Shown piece by piece: positions 5,663-6,890 of a stretch of DNA of 6,890 bases; positions within the stretch are counted from its first letter, which is position 1; every line of letters begins with the position of its first letter. Made by a program: the position numbers and the translations under genes. The stretch comes from Serpens sp035306625 (GTDB lineage: Bacteria; Pseudomonadota; Gammaproteobacteria; Pseudomonadales; Pseudomonadaceae). The notes under the pieces were generated by a model that was not told the origin of the DNA, made no database searches, and worked only from the letters and a program-made list of their open reading frames with translations. The stretch is taken from assembly GCA_035306625.1 (NCBI GenBank), contig DATGNS010000369.1, positions 1 to 6,890 of the forward strand. The letters run 5' to 3'.

Positions 5663-6856
5663 ATGACTGTTTCGCATACCGCTCACCAGGGCCGCTGGTT
5701 GCCCGTGATCGCGCTGGCCCTGGCCGCGTTCATCTTCAACACCACCGAATTCGTGCCCGTGGCGCTGCTCACCGACATCGGCGCCAGCTTCGCCATGGCT
5801 CCAGAGCAGGTCGGCCTGATGCTGACCATCTACGCCTGGCTGGTGGCACTGACTTCGCTGCCGCTGATGCTGCTGACCCGCCAGTGGGAGCGCCGCCGGC
5901 TGCTGATGGGGGTGTTCGGGCTGTTCGTCCTCAGCCACCTGCTGTCCGGGGTGGCCTGGAGCTACGAGGTGCTGGTCGCCAGCCGTGTGGGCATCGCCTT
6001 CGCCCATGCGGTGTTCTGGTCGATCACCGCCTCGCTGGCGCTACGGGTGGCGCCGGCTGGCCGCGAGGCCCAGGCCCTGGGCCTGCTGGCCACCGGCACC
6101 ACCCTGGCCATGGTGCTGGGCATTCCGCTGGGCCGCGTGGTGGGCGAGTGGCTGGGCTGGCGCATGACCTTCCTCGGCATTGCCGGGCTGGCGCTGCTCA
6201 CCGCCCTGGTGCTGGCCCGCACCCTGCCGCTGCTGCCCAGCCGCAATGCCGGCTCGCTGAAAAGCCTGCCGGTGCTCTTCAGGCGCCCGGCGCTGGTGGT
6301 GGTGTATGTGCTGACCGTGCTGGTGGTGACCGCGCAGTTCACCGCCTACAGCTACATCGAGCCGTTCGCCCGCGAGGTCGGCGGCTTCGTCGGCAGCCAG
6401 ATCACCCTGTTGCTGCTGCTGTTCGGTATTGCCGGACTGGTCGGTTCGGTGATGTTCAGCCGCTACAGCCCGCGCTATTCGCGACCGTTCCTGCTGGGCG
6501 CCATCAGTGCACTGGCCGCCTGCCTGCTGTTGTTGGAACCGGTATCCGGCAGCCTTGGACAGCTCGGCGTGCTGTGCTTCTGCTGGGGCACCGCCATTCT
6601 CTGCTTCACCCTGGCCCTGCAGTCGCGGGTGCTGAAATTCGCCTCGGATGCCACCGACGTGGCCATGTCGCTGTTCTCCGGGCTGTACAACGTCGGCATC
6701 GGCGCCGGCGCGCTGCTGGGCAGCCTGGTCACCCGGCAGACGGGACTGGAGAGCATCGGCTGGGTCGGGGGCATGCTGGCCCTCGGTGGCCTGCTGATCT
6801 GCGCGGTGGCCATGCTGCGTATTGCGCCGCCCATGGCTCCGGCGCAGGCGGGATAG
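5663..6856 (+). CDS. sotB: SotB (YdeA) family major facilitator, sugar/drug efflux transporter
   Basis: This is an inner-membrane proton-driven exporter of the major facilitator superfamily, DHA1 type. The E. coli homologue SotB exports arabinose and IPTG when overproduced; the substrate here is unknown. The product is 397 residues (E. coli 396) with about twelve hydrophobic segments. Conserved blocks shared with E. coli SotB are AAFIFNTTEFVPV (21-33), LTIYAWLVAL (54-63), FAHAVFWSITASLA (113-126), GSLKSLPVLFRRPAL (197-211), AYSYIEPF (228-235) and SDATDVAMSLFSG (328-340). QWERRRLLMG (74-83) fits the MFS motif A loop, and GTTLAMVLGIPLGRVVG (145-161) the motif C helix. The ATG at 5663 puts AAFIFN at the same distance from the N-terminus as in E. 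coli. However, the bases before it (TTCGCTTCCCAG) hold no Shine-Dalgarno, so initiation may be weak. It is transcribed away from nap, and nothing links it functionally to nitrate reduction. Confidence 0.93.
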   Translation: MTVSHTAHQGRWLPVIALALAAFIFNTTEFVPVALLTDIGASFAMAPEQVGLMLTIYAWLVALTSLPLMLLTRQWERRRLLMGVFGLFVLSHLLSGVAWSYEVLVASRVGIAFAHAVFWSITASLALRVAPAGREAQALGLLATGTTLAMVLGIPLGRVVGEWLGWRMTFLGIAGLALLTALVLARTLPLLPSRNAGSLKSLPVLFRRPALVVVYVLTVLVVTAQFTAYSYIEPFAREVGGFVGSQITLLLLLFGIAGLVGSVMFSRYSPRYSRPFLLGAISALAACLLLLEPVSGSLGQLGVLCFCWGTAILCFTLALQSRVLKFASDATDVAMSLFSGLYNVGIGAGALLGSLVTRQTGLESIGWVGGMLALGGLLICAVAMLRIAPPMAPAQAG

Positions 6857-6862
6857 CCGCAG

Positions 6863-6890
6863 GGTGGTCAACGCGCAAGCGTTGGCCACC
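6863..6890 (+). terminator. Probable terminator hairpin after sotB (ends at window edge)
   Basis: A 12-bp stem runs from 6863-6874 (GGTGGTCAACGC) to 6879-6890 (GCGTTGGCCACC), with one U·G wobble (6868 with 6885) and no mismatch. The loop is GCAA, a stable GNRA tetraloop. It begins six bases after the sotB stop. Any T-run would lie just outside the window, so the intrinsic terminator call cannot be completed. The near symmetry would also allow it to end a convergent gene, or to be a copy of a dispersed palindromic repeat. Confidence 0.65.

Noticed and set aside
6041..6889. A 282-codon minus-strand frame opposite sotB, very rich in Q, H and A
   Set aside because: The composition is that expected from reading leucine- and valine-rich membrane helices (CTG, GTG codons) in reverse; it has no independent support.
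1..6890. CRISPR array, tRNA genes, insertion sequence or phage genes
   Set aside because: No regularly spaced repeats, cloverleaf-type sequence, transposase or terminal inverted repeat was seen; nearly all the sequence is accounted for by seven standard genes.

Overview
The window is GC-rich (roughly two thirds G+C by eye), with strong G/C preference at third codon positions. The proteins are closest to gammaproteobacterial families, and a Pseudomonas-like organism is the best guess. The evidence is the SotB-type transporter, the codon usage and an ANR/FNR-type operator. No rRNA or other taxonomic marker is present, so the genus is an inference.

Positions 1-5378 on the minus strand hold most of a periplasmic nitrate reductase (nap) operon. 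Reading downstream from the promoter the order is napF, napD, napA, napG, napH, napB. napB runs off the left edge in the middle of its second haem motif, so any napC would lie outside the window. Four junctions are translationally tight: napF/napD, napG/napH and napH/napB share an ATGA, and napD/napA overlap by 10 bases. The exception is the 35-base napA-napG gap, which holds a perfect GC hairpin sitting between a very good Shine-Dalgarno sequence and the napG start codon.

Positions 5379-5662 are a divergent intergenic region. On the nap side it carries a perfect 14-base ANR/FNR/DNR box about 42 bases upstream of a plausible start of transcription, which fits activation under low oxygen. On the other side it has a sigma70-like promoter for the rightward gene. 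Between the two lies a set of TGGGA/TCCCA repeats that could be an operator for an unidentified regulator.

Positions 5663-6856 on the plus strand encode a 12-helix major facilitator closely resembling Escherichia coli SotB (YdeA). It is followed by a 12-bp stem with a GCAA tetraloop that ends exactly at the window edge and is probably its terminator. There is no sign that it works with the nap genes.

How the nap genes work together: NapF and NapD act in the cytoplasm on maturation and export of NapA. NapA (Mo-bisMGD plus one [4Fe-4S]) reduces nitrate to nitrite in the periplasm and receives electrons from the dihaem cytochrome NapB. NapH (membrane) and NapG (periplasmic ferredoxin) form a quinol-oxidising branch that feeds the system. 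I see no unknown biological system here. The notable points are regulatory and architectural: the ANR box, the hairpin-separated napG ribosome binding site, and an enterobacterial-style FDAGHB gene order in what looks like a pseudomonad.
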